A DNA stretch of 64,000 nt from Amycolatopsis alba DSM 44262 (GTDB lineage: Bacteria; Actinomycetota; Actinomycetes; Mycobacteriales; Pseudonocardiaceae), in NCBI RefSeq assembly GCF_000384215.1, contig NZ_KB913032.1, forward strand, positions 6,220,588 through 6,284,587, read 5' to 3'. Under the pieces are notes generated by a model. That model saw only the letters and a list, made by a program, of their open reading frames with translations, made no database searches and was not told the DNA's origin. Positions 42,470 through 50,244 of this stretch are shown in pieces (position 1 is the stretch's first letter; each line of letters starts with the position of its first letter). The position numbers were made by a program, and so were the translations under genes.

Positions 42470-43168
42470 CTACAGGTCGGCCGCGCGCCAGAAGGCGGCG
42501 AGGTGCTCGTCGATCAGCATGACAGTGTCGACCGCCTCCTGGAGGCTTTCACCGTTGGCCACGCCGTTCGCGACGACGGCCAGTGATTTGTCGAGAACCT
42601 CATTCGGCCGTTCCTGGTACGCGGCGAAGTAGTCGACTACCTCCTTGGGCAGCCCTGGGTGCTTCTCCAGAATCGGCGTCAGCAAGGCCGAGGCGTAGTG
42701 CCACAGGGTGACGTCGACGTACACTGCGAGCGCGATCGCCGTGGAGTTCGCGTTCAAGCAGAGCCAGTTGATGAATCCGGCGTAGGTGTAAGCGGCTGAA
42801 TCGAGCCGGTGACCGGGATGTTCGTCCAACTGGGTGCCATAGGCGACGCCGGCAGCGCTGATGCCCTTCTTGTCGTCGCGGACCATCTGAGTAAGGTCGA
42901 GCAGGTAGTCCATGACCGGCGTATTGGGAAACCGGGCGATGGCCTGCGCGAGCGGAACCATCACGTTGTCCAGGGTCGCGTTCTCCAGCCGCACGATAGC
43001 GTGGAGATTGTCATCACTCAGTTCACCGTGTCGAGCCTTCGTGACGAAAGAGTTGTCGACGGCGATGTGCTTCATGATTTCGGTCAGCCTGTCGGCGACA
43101 GCGCCCGGTTTTCCCTGGTCGGCCTCGGAAACAATAATACGATGATCCCTTGTGGTGCTCGTGGTCAC
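42470..43168 (-). CDS. TenA/haem-oxygenase-like fold protein
   Basis: 232 residues from GTG 43168 (GAGG upstream), all-helical. The second half has WLCLNANSTAIALAVYVDVT, then LWHYASALLTPILEKHPGLP, and ends DTVMLIDEHLAAFWRAADL. This fits the TenA/PqqC haem-oxygenase-like superfamily, with the characteristic C-terminal (D/E)xxxxFW helix. I could not assign a full set of diiron ligands, so a diiron oxygenase is possible but not shown. It lies between A-T-R 2 and the ketosynthase, and a tandem 16-bp repeat lies just upstream of its start. It may be a biosynthetic enzyme rather than a thiaminase. Confidence 0.65.
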   Translation of the reverse strand: MTTSTTRDHRIIVSEADQGKPGAVADRLTEIMKHIAVDNSFVTKARHGELSDDNLHAIVRLENATLDNVMVPLAQAIARFPNTPVMDYLLDLTQMVRDDKKGISAAGVAYGTQLDEHPGHRLDSAAYTYAGFINWLCLNANSTAIALAVYVDVTLWHYASALLTPILEKHPGLPKEVVDYFAAYQERPNEVLDKSLAVVANGVANGESLQEAVDTVMLIDEHLAAFWRAADL

Positions 43169-43187
43169 GGTTCCTCAATTCCTCTCT

Positions 43188-43219
43188 ATTTTTGAGTGTT
43201 GTCATTTTTGAGTGTTGTC
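43188..43219. repeat. Perfect tandem repeat, two 16-bp units
   Basis: ATTTTTGAGTGTTGTC occurs twice with no spacer (43188-43203 and 43204-43219). Read on the minus strand it lies 20-51 nt upstream of the TenA-like start, in AT-rich DNA that stands out from the GC-rich surroundings. It could be an operator for the IclR regulator, or a simple duplication. Confidence 0.9.
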
Positions 43220-43277
43220 CAGATCAAGGCGGTTCACTGCGAGATGACCGTTGACTCCGCGAGTCGCGATTCAGCCA

Positions 43278-44501
43278 TCAGGGGCGAGTCAGGACCAGGG
43301 ACGCGTTCAAGCCGCCGAAGCCGAAGGAGTTGCTGAGCACCGCCTGGACCGGTTGATGGCGAGCCGTGCCTGCCACGAGATCGACGGTGATGTCCGGGTC
43401 TGGGTCGATCAGGTTCGCGGTGGGCGGGATGACCGATTCCGTCAGCGCCAAGATCGAGTAGGCCGCTTCGAGTGCTCCTGCGGCACCGAAAGTGTGGCCG
43501 GTGACGCCCTTTGTGGAGCTGACCGCGACAGTGTCACCGAGGCCTGCCGAGATGGCCTTGCATTCCACCTCGTCGTTTCGCCGTGTGGACGTGCCGTGCG
43601 CGTTGACGTAGTCGACGTCGTTTTTGCCGATGTCGGCGTCGGCAAGGGCCGCGCGGATCGCCCGCCTGGCACCGGCTCCGGCCGGGTCGGGACGGAGCAT
43701 GTGGTATGCGTCTGAAGTCGCGCTGTAGCCTGCGACATCGGCCAGCCGCGGGGCTCCCCGTGCACGGGCATGCGCGTCGTTCTCCAAGACCAGGATTCCG
43801 GCGCCTTCCCCGAACACCAGCCCGTCGCGACTGGCGGCGAAAGGCCGTGACGCACCCAGGGGGTCATGGGTGCGCCGGGACAGAGCGCCCAGGCGGAAGA
43901 AACCGGCTACTTGGAGCGGCGTGATGGACGCGTCGGTCCCGCCCGCCAGCGCCACATCGACGATGCCCGCGCGGATGAGATCGCGAGCGATGCCGATGGC
44001 GCTGGTACCGGACGCGCATGCCGTGGCGATCGTCATGACCGGGCCCTGCAGTCCAAAGCGGATCGACAGTTCACCCGCGGACGAACTGAGCGGTCCGGTG
44101 ATCATGGTGCGTGCCGCGACCGCGGCGGCGTCGTGCCGCAGAAGCTGCGCCTGCTGGTTCTCCATGGTCGCCGTGCCGCCTGCCCAGGTGCCGAGAACGA
44201 CCGCGAATCTGGTCACGTCGGTGTCGGCAGGACGCAAGCGAGCCCTGGCGAGGGCTTCCTCGGCCGCGACAAGCGCCATCTGGGTGGAGCGGTCCGTGTT
44301 GTCGGCCTGTCTCTCCCCGAGGGTCTCGGCCGGTTCGAAGTCCATTGCCCCGCAAGCAAAGTCGACGGGGTGTCCGGCCAGCGCGGGGTGCGGTGCCGCG
44401 GCCGGCTGCCCGGCCCTGATCCGTGCCCAGTTGTCCTCGACACCGATTCCGGCCGCGCTGACCATACCCATGCCGGTGACCGTGACCTGCGTTCGACTCA
44501 T
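43278..44501 (-). CDS. Beta-ketoacyl-ACP synthase (FabF-type) 1
   Basis: 407 residues from ATG 44501 (SRTQVTVTGMGMVSAAG). A complete thiolase-fold triad is present: Cys in IATACASGTSAIG, His in VNAHGTSTRRND, His in KGVTGHTFGAAGALE. It is neither a chain-length factor nor a decarboxylative KSQ variant. It is a close paralogue of the ketosynthase at 45114 (roughly half of the positions match by eye). The two genes are divergent and flank a free ACP. It probably extends a short acyl-ACP in region D. Confidence 0.93.
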   Translation of the reverse strand: MSRTQVTVTGMGMVSAAGIGVEDNWARIRAGQPAAAPHPALAGHPVDFACGAMDFEPAETLGERQADNTDRSTQMALVAAEEALARARLRPADTDVTRFAVVLGTWAGGTATMENQQAQLLRHDAAAVAARTMITGPLSSSAGELSIRFGLQGPVMTIATACASGTSAIGIARDLIRAGIVDVALAGGTDASITPLQVAGFFRLGALSRRTHDPLGASRPFAASRDGLVFGEGAGILVLENDAHARARGAPRLADVAGYSATSDAYHMLRPDPAGAGARRAIRAALADADIGKNDVDYVNAHGTSTRRNDEVECKAISAGLGDTVAVSSTKGVTGHTFGAAGALEAAYSILALTESVIPPTANLIDPDPDITVDLVAGTARHQPVQAVLSNSFGFGGLNASLVLTRP

Positions 44502-44877
44502 GTCAGGGTCACCCGTGCCCGCGCCGGATGAGCCGCAGGCGACACCGGCGTCACGAATGCCGATCGTGCTCGCGGGGTGAGGCGGGGTTTCTCCGGTGTA
44601 AGGCCGTGTACCAAAGGGTTCTTGATCGGGTTCATGGGAATTCGTCTCCGACGGTAGCTCGGTGTCGAATCGGTCCTGCGGCAGGCCGATATTCGCGGAC
44701 ACTTCGCATCGTGAAGCAAGTGAGCGACCGGGTCGAGCGCTCGTCCCGTCGGACGGAACGCGTGCTCGCCGACTCCGGCGGGATGGCCGTAACGTCGGTC
44801 TCGCGATAAGGGAAGCATCAATCATCGTGCGCAATTTCGGCTGTCAGTTTCGACCTACGACGATTGGAGTGGCAAAG
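44502..44877. promoter_or_regulatory. Divergent promoter region between ketosynthase 1 and the ACP-KS2 operon
   Basis: 376 nt with no convincing gene. A minus-strand frame is open upstream of the ketosynthase ATG but lacks family character. The region must carry two promoters. GGAG at 44866-44869 is the ribosome site of the ACP gene. Confidence 0.5.
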
Positions 44878-45117
44878 GTGCAAACCTACGATGCCGTTCG
44901 CGACCTGCTGGTGGACGAGTTCGACGTAAACCGAAGGAATATCGAAGGGTCCCTGACCCTCAAAGAACTCGGTCTCGATTCGGTGGCTCAGATAGATCTC
45001 GCGATGCGTCTTGAGGAAGTCTTCGAGGTGGACGTGACGGACGACGAGGTGCTTACCGCCTCGACTCTGGTCGGCGTCGTGACCTTGGTGGAAGACAAGC
45101 AAACGAGCGCAGCGTGA
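44878..45117 (+). CDS. Acyl carrier protein of region D
   Basis: 79 residues from GTG 44878 (GGAG 8 nt upstream; GTG 44869 also in frame). Phosphopantetheine Ser35 lies in ELGLDSVAQIDLAMRLEEVF, a fatty-acid-type ACP pattern. Its stop overlaps the ketosynthase 2 start by GTGA, so the ACP is probably the substrate carrier of both ketosynthases. Confidence 0.93.
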   Translation: MQTYDAVRDLLVDEFDVNRRNIEGSLTLKELGLDSVAQIDLAMRLEEVFEVDVTDDEVLTASTLVGVVTLVEDKQTSAA

Positions 45118-46337
45118 ACTCGCCCAGGGTGGTGGTCACCGGGATGGGACTGGTCAGCGCCGCCGGTACGAGCCTCAGCGAGAACTGGCGGCGCGTGATC
45201 GCGGGCGAGCCCACCGCCGCTCGCGATCCGGCGCTCGCCGGTTGCCCGATCGATTTCACCTGCCGCGCACCAGACTTCGAGCCATCCCGTTATCTGGGGA
45301 GACGGGGTGCCGCGACCGCGGACCGGTTCACTCAGCTGGCGCTCGTCGCCGCCGACGAAGCCGTGTCCGAGGCCAAGCTACGCCTCGACGAGACCGACCT
45401 GACGCGGTTCGGCGTCGTCATCGGCACCATGTCGGGCGGCATGACGACCATCGAGAGACAGCACGCTCGGCTGCTGGAGGGAGGATCCAGCACGGTATCG
45501 GGACGCACCATGCTCATGGGAATGACGAGCGTGGCGGCGAGCGCGCTGTCGATTCACCACGGACTGAGAGGCACTTGCTTGACCGTGTCCACGGCGTGCG
45601 CCTCGGGGACCGTCGCCATCGGAACCGCCTGCCAGCTGATCAGATCGGGCACGGTGGACGTGGTGCTGGCCGGGGGTGCGGATTCTCCGCTGACACCGCT
45701 GCAGGTGGCCGCGCTGGACCGGCTGAGCGCGCTGTCCCGGCGAAACGACGACCCTGGTCGAGCTTCACGCCCCTTCGATGCCGACCGCGATGGAGCCGTT
45801 CTCGGCGAAGGTGCGGGTATTCTGCTGCTGGAGAGCGAAAGCCACGCCATGGCACGAGGGGCACCACAACTGGCCGAGATCGCCGGCTACGGCGACAGCT
45901 CGGACGGCTACCATATCGTCCAGCCCGATCCCGATGGGGCCGGTGCGCAGAGCGCCATGCGGGCCGCGCTCGCCGATGCGGGTTTGAGCCCGAGGGACGT
46001 CGATTACATCAACGCTCACGGCACCTCCACGCGCTCGAGCGACGAGATCGAATGCACCGCCATCTCCGCGATTTTCGGCGACTCGCCCGCGGTGAGCTCG
46101 ACGAAAGGGGTCACCGGGCATACTTGCGGTGCCGCCGGCGGTCTGGAAGCGGCGTACTCGATACTCGCTCTGCGGGACTCCTGCGTGCCACCGACAGCCA
46201 ACCTGACGGATCCGGACCCCTCGATCAAAGTGGACCTGGTGGCCGACCAAGCGCGTCATGCGCCCCTGCGGGCGGTCATGAGCAATTCCTTCGGCATCGG
46301 CGGGCACAACGCGTCGTTGGTCATCACGTCACTTTGA
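45114..46337 (+). CDS. Beta-ketoacyl-ACP synthase (FabF-type) 2
   Basis: 407 residues from GTG 45114 (NSPRVVVTGMGLVSAAG). The triad is complete: Cys in VSTACASGTVAIG, His in INAHGTSTRSSD, His in KGVTGHTCGAAGGLE. Its paralogue lies divergently at 43278. Since both have full active sites, they may form a heterodimer in which both subunits act, or serve successive condensations. The alpha-oxoamine synthase follows after 47 nt. Confidence 0.93.
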   Translation: MNSPRVVVTGMGLVSAAGTSLSENWRRVIAGEPTAARDPALAGCPIDFTCRAPDFEPSRYLGRRGAATADRFTQLALVAADEAVSEAKLRLDETDLTRFGVVIGTMSGGMTTIERQHARLLEGGSSTVSGRTMLMGMTSVAASALSIHHGLRGTCLTVSTACASGTVAIGTACQLIRSGTVDVVLAGGADSPLTPLQVAALDRLSALSRRNDDPGRASRPFDADRDGAVLGEGAGILLLESESHAMARGAPQLAEIAGYGDSSDGYHIVQPDPDGAGAQSAMRAALADAGLSPRDVDYINAHGTSTRSSDEIECTAISAIFGDSPAVSSTKGVTGHTCGAAGGLEAAYSILALRDSCVPPTANLTDPDPSIKVDLVADQARHAPLRAVMSNSFGIGGHNASLVITSL

Positions 46338-46384
46338 CGCCGTCGGCACCGAAATCAATCTCGTGAAAGGAGACTCGAGGCGAC

Positions 46385-47701
46385 ATGGAACAGGCAAGTG
46401 GTGAACGAGCCCTGGGCATGTTCACGACCATGAGAGGAAACCACCTCCTCGATCGAATTGGTCCTTTCGAGCGGTGGCGCCGGACTCACTCGGAGAAAGG
46501 GCAGTGGGGGTATCACCAGGAGATGCTCACGGCGCCCAGCCTGCGACGCCCGACGCTTCGTGACGAGTACGCGCGTGAAGCCTCGGGCGTCAACCTGCTC
46601 AGTCAGGACTACCTGACACTGAGCACGCACCCGGAGGTGCGCCGAGCGATCGTCGAGACCTTGGAGACGTACGGTCCGCACAGCGGCGGATCACCGGTCG
46701 TCGCAGGTGAGACAAGCCTTTCGGCGCAACTGCGCGACGAACTCGCCGGTCTCACGGGCATGAAGGACGTCGTGTTGTTCCCGACCGGGTGGGCCGCGGG
46801 GTTCGGCGCGGTGAACGCGCTGGTCCGGCGGTCCGACCACGTCGTGGTCGACGAGTTGACGCACGCCTGCATGCAGGAGGCGATCGCCGCGAGCCGCAGC
46901 CCGAATGTGACGCGGTTCCCCCACCTGGACAACGAGTCAGTGCGTTCCACGCTGCGACGCATCCGATCCGGCGACTCCAAGAACGGAATCCTCGTCATCA
47001 CCGAGAGTCTGTTCTCGCTCAATTCCGACACTCCCGACCTGGCGGATCTGCAGAGGATCTGCCATGACCATGACGCCGTTCTCCTGGTCGATTCCGCCCA
47101 CGACATCGGTGTCATGGGGCCCAACGGCCACGGGGTGGCCGCCCAGCAGGGGATGAGGGGACAGCTGGATCTCGTCGTGGGTTCGTTCAGCAAGGTCTTC
47201 GCGACCAACGGAGGGTATCTGGCGGCCAATTCGGACACGGTCACCCAATACGTCCGGTACTTCGGCAGCACTCACATGTTTTCTTCCGCGCTGACTCCGC
47301 TTCAGACAGCCGCCGCCTTGGCCGCGGCGCGGGTCATCACCTCGGAGGAAGGAGGCCGACGGCGAGCCGCGGTCATGCGAAACGCCGAGATCTTGCGCAA
47401 GGAACTCGGGAAGGCCACCGGGAGCACCCTGCTCGGGCAACCGTCGCCGATCGTGCCGCTCGCGGTCGACTCGCTCGCGGTGGGAAGAGAGGCGATGGCC
47501 ATCGCGCAATCGAACGGGGTTCTGCTCCACCTGCTGGAGTTCCCGATCGTCCCTCGCCGTCAGGCGCGATACCGGCTTCAGCTCACCAGCTCGCACGAAC
47601 CTGCCGAGCTCGTCGAGGCCGCTTCGATCCTGGCCGAGGCGATCGCTACCGCCTGGCAGCGGCACGGGGCCGCGGAGAACCCTGTCGTGAGCACGACTTG
47701 A
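46385..47701 (+). CDS. Alpha-oxoamine synthase (KAPA synthase/5-aminolevulinate synthase family)
   Basis: 438 residues, fold-type I PLP enzyme. Motifs are SQDYLTLSTHPEV, GGSPVVAGET, VVVDELTHACMQ (PLP-stacking His), LLVDSAHDIGVMG and the PLP lysine Lys270 in VVGSFSKVFATNGG. Family members join an amino acid to an acyl-CoA or acyl-ACP with loss of CO2 to give an alpha-aminoketone. The KS-ACP pair upstream could supply the acyl-ACP, as in prodiginine-type pathways. The amino acid is unknown. A strong stem-loop follows. Confidence 0.92.
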   Translation: MEQASGERALGMFTTMRGNHLLDRIGPFERWRRTHSEKGQWGYHQEMLTAPSLRRPTLRDEYAREASGVNLLSQDYLTLSTHPEVRRAIVETLETYGPHSGGSPVVAGETSLSAQLRDELAGLTGMKDVVLFPTGWAAGFGAVNALVRRSDHVVVDELTHACMQEAIAASRSPNVTRFPHLDNESVRSTLRRIRSGDSKNGILVITESLFSLNSDTPDLADLQRICHDHDAVLLVDSAHDIGVMGPNGHGVAAQQGMRGQLDLVVGSFSKVFATNGGYLAANSDTVTQYVRYFGSTHMFSSALTPLQTAAALAAARVITSEEGGRRRAAVMRNAEILRKELGKATGSTLLGQPSPIVPLAVDSLAVGREAMAIAQSNGVLLHLLEFPIVPRRQARYRLQLTSSHEPAELVEAASILAEAIATAWQRHGAAENPVVSTT

Positions 47702-47718
47702 CACCGGAACACAGCGGC

Positions 47719-47755
47719 TGCCGGGCTGTCCCGCAAGCAGCGGGACAGCCCGGCA
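47719..47755. terminator. Perfect 16-bp stem-loop terminator
   Basis: TGCCGGGCTGTCCCGC (47719-47734), loop AAGCA, then the exact reverse complement (47740-47755). It lies 17 nt after the alpha-oxoamine synthase stop and 21 nt before the stop of the convergent reductase gene, so it can serve both. Confidence 0.9.
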
Positions 47756-47776
47756 TCCGCGAAATCCTGGCCGGTT

Positions 47777-48745
47777 TCACCAGGTGAAGACGATCTTTCC
47801 GGTATGTTCTCCGGCGATCATCCGGCGAAACCCTTCATGGGCCTCACTGTGGTGAAAGACGCTGTCGATGTCCGGCCGCAGATTCTCCCGCTCCATGAAC
47901 GCGATGAGCTTGCGGAGTTCTTCCAAGGTGCCGCTGGTGGAGCCGACCACGCGCAGCTCGTTCCAGAAGATGCGATTGAGCAGGGCGGGCGGGGTGCCGC
48001 CGGTCGTGGCGCCGGTGACGACGACCGTTCCGCCGGCGCGCAAAGACCTGATGGAGTGAGCCCAGGTGGCCCGGCCGACGCTCTCCATGACCGCGTCCAC
48101 CGGCGCCGGCAGCGATGCGCGGTGCGGGAAAGCCGCGTCGGCGCCCATGTCCAACGCCGCCTGGCGCTTCTCCGCCGTACGGCTGGTCACCCACGTTCGT
48201 ATCCCGCCCGCGGTGGCCAACCGGATCAGCGCCGCGGACACACCGCCTCCGGCGCCCTGGACAAGGACTGTGTCGCCGGGTGTGAGGCCGGATTTGGTGA
48301 AGAGCATGCGGTACGCGGTGAGCCATGTCGCGGTCAAGCAGCCGGCTTCGTCGAAGGAGAGCGCTTCGGGTTTGCGCACGAGGGCGATACGCGGCACGGC
48401 GACCAGTTCGGCGAAGGTGCCGGGGCGATGGTCGCTGAGCAGACGGTGCTCAGGATCGCGAGCAGGATGCCCGAGCCATTCGTGAGCGCATTCCATGCCC
48501 CAGATGATCACTTCGCGGCCGGTGTCGTCTACGCCGGCCCCTTCACAGCCGAGAATCATGGGATACTTGCCGGCAGCCAGCCCGTTACCCTTGAGGGTCC
48601 ACAGGTCGTGGTGATTGAGGGCGGCCGCCCGTATTGAGACGACGGTCCAGTCGTGGTCGGAGGGGACCGGGGCGGGCTGGTCTCCCACGTGCAGGGCGGC
48701 CAGCGGATCCCGAGGTTCGGAGCGCTCGGCGTAGATGGCTTTCAC
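47777..48745 (-). CDS. Medium-chain zinc-type dehydrogenase/quinone or enoyl reductase
   Basis: 322 residues from GTG 48745. MDR-superfamily GroES-like N-terminus (RAAALNHHDLWTLKGNG, YPMILGCEGAGV) and Rossmann domain (DTVLVQGAGGGVSAALIRLA). The structural-zinc cysteine lobe is absent, and the catalytic Zn ligands are only partly matched. A quinone-reductase or enoyl-reductase role is therefore more likely than alcohol dehydrogenase. It is translationally coupled (GTGA) to the enoyl-CoA hydratase genes, where it could reduce the alkene formed in beta-branching. Confidence 0.87.
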   Translation of the reverse strand: MKAIYAERSEPRDPLAALHVGDQPAPVPSDHDWTVVSIRAAALNHHDLWTLKGNGLAAGKYPMILGCEGAGVDDTGREVIIWGMECAHEWLGHPARDPEHRLLSDHRPGTFAELVAVPRIALVRKPEALSFDEAGCLTATWLTAYRMLFTKSGLTPGDTVLVQGAGGGVSAALIRLATAGGIRTWVTSRTAEKRQAALDMGADAAFPHRASLPAPVDAVMESVGRATWAHSIRSLRAGGTVVVTGATTGGTPPALLNRIFWNELRVVGSTSGTLEELRKLIAFMERENLRPDIDSVFHHSEAHEGFRRMIAGEHTGKIVFTW

Positions 48746-49503
48746 GTGACCTCCATACTGGTGGGCGGTCCATAGCCGGTCGCCACGCGTTCGCGCACGG
48801 CCGCGAGTTCCATCGACGCGAGGTGAGGTTCGAGTTCGACGGCCATCGCGGTGTCGGTCTCGGCGAGCACGCGTCGCGCGAGCTGCTGCTTCACCAGTTC
48901 GATCGAACGTCTCGGCGCCCGAGCGATGCGGGTGGCGATGGTGGTGGCCATGTCATGGACGCGGTCGTGGGGGAGAATCAGTACGGGCGCGCCGCGGGAC
49001 CGAAGCTCGGCACCTCGGTAGCCTCGCGCGGTGAAGATCATTTCGGTACCCAAGGACTCGCCCATGCGGGACGGGACGATGTGGGTCGTTCCCAGATAGG
49101 GAGCGATCCCGTACTGGAGAAAGTTCGCCGCGTAGACGCAGCGCTCACTCAGGACCGGCACATCGGCGTAGAGGCCGAACACCAGGCCGCCGCCGATGGC
49201 GTGACCGTTCATCGCGGCGACGACGGGCAGCGGGCAGCGGGCGAAGATTCGGGTGAACTTCTCGTAGTCGTCCGCGTGTGTGCCGTCGGTCTCGAGCAAG
49301 ACGTCACGCGGAGCGCCGGAGCAGAAGATGTCCGGCAGCCCGGTGACGACGATGGCCTTGACCTCCGGGTCGTCGGCGGCGGCCGGCAGCACGCGTTCGA
49401 GTCCCCGGTACAGCCGCGGTCCCAACGCGTTGCGGCCTTCGACGTCGGCCATCGTGACCTGGGCGATGGGGGCCGTGATCCGGAGCGTGACCGGGGGTGT
49501 CAT
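48742..49503 (-). CDS. Enoyl-CoA hydratase/isomerase family, ECH2-like
   Basis: 253 residues from ATG 49503 (TPPVTLRITAPIAQVTM). Crotonase-fold oxyanion motifs are IFCSGAPRDVL and MNGHAIGGGLVFGLYADV. In beta-branching cassettes an ECH2-type enzyme decarboxylates the glutaconyl-like intermediate. The second position in the operon and the pairing with another ECH support this, but active-site subtype cannot be proved by eye. It overlaps its neighbours on both sides. Confidence 0.85.
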   Translation of the reverse strand: MTPPVTLRITAPIAQVTMADVEGRNALGPRLYRGLERVLPAAADDPEVKAIVVTGLPDIFCSGAPRDVLLETDGTHADDYEKFTRIFARCPLPVVAAMNGHAIGGGLVFGLYADVPVLSERCVYAANFLQYGIAPYLGTTHIVPSRMGESLGTEMIFTARGYRGAELRSRGAPVLILPHDRVHDMATTIATRIARAPRRSIELVKQQLARRVLAETDTAMAVELEPHLASMELAAVRERVATGYGPPTSMEVT

Positions 49504-50243
49504 CGGCTCGGTTTCCGCTGGTGCAGCGCCGTGAGACGATGCCGGATACGAGGGTCTTCGAGACGTTCGGCCAGCGCGGCGGAGATGAGTTCGTCCCGGC
49601 CTGCCGGGAGCGGGGACAGCGCGCACCGGTAGCGTTTGAGGGCTTCCAGAGCGACGCGGTTCGCGCTTCCGAGCTGCCTCAACCGCCGCCGGAGTTCTTC
49701 CTCGGGGTCGTGTGCCCAGCGATCGGCGAGCCCGCTCTGTACCGACCGGGTCGCAGTTACTTCTTCGGCGGTCAGGGCCCATGAGAAGGCACGATGGAGC
49801 CCGATGCGTTCAGCGAGGAGGGGCAGCACCACGGCGGGAATCAGACCCAGCAGCACCTCGGTGAGCCGGAAGGTCGCCCGCGGGCCGACGATCACCTGGT
49901 CACACGCGGCCGCGAGCCCGACGCCGCCGCCGAGGGCGGCACCATCGACGACGGCGATCGTCACCAAAGAAGAACGTTTCAACCGAGTGAGCAGCTCTCG
50001 CACCGGCGTCGGGTCCAATTCCCAATCCGCGGCGGTCGGATCACCGAGGGACATGCCGGCGCAGAACGTCCGTCCCCGCGCGGCGAGTACGAGCACATGG
50101 ACAGTGGGATCTGCCTCGGCGCGGTCCAGAGAGTCCAGAAGCAGGCGCACCGGCTCGTCGTCGAGACGGTTGTCCGTCGCGGGACTGGCGAGGGTCACCC
50201 GTGTCACGTGCGGTCGTGAGTTGTCCACGATGACCGACTTCAT
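49500..50243 (-). CDS. Enoyl-CoA hydratase/isomerase family, ECH1-like
   Basis: 247 residues from ATG 50243 (KSVIVDNSRPHVTRVTL). Crotonase motifs are TFCAGMSLGDP and VDGAALGGGVGLAAACD. It directly follows the HMG-CoA-synthase-like gene (1-nt gap), the classic position of the ECH1 dehydratase of a beta-branching cassette. It would dehydrate the HMG-like adduct on the acceptor carrier. Overlaps the ECH2-like gene by ATGA. Confidence 0.86.
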   Translation of the reverse strand: MKSVIVDNSRPHVTRVTLASPATDNRLDDEPVRLLLDSLDRAEADPTVHVLVLAARGRTFCAGMSLGDPTAADWELDPTPVRELLTRLKRSSLVTIAVVDGAALGGGVGLAAACDQVIVGPRATFRLTEVLLGLIPAVVLPLLAERIGLHRAFSWALTAEEVTATRSVQSGLADRWAHDPEEELRRRLRQLGSANRVALEALKRYRCALSPLPAGRDELISAALAERLEDPRIRHRLTALHQRKPSR

Positions 50244-50244
50244 T

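Noticed and set aside
43278..46337. Type II PKS KS-alpha/chain-length-factor pair
   Set aside because: Both proteins have the catalytic Cys and both His, and the genes are divergent rather than overlapping in tandem.
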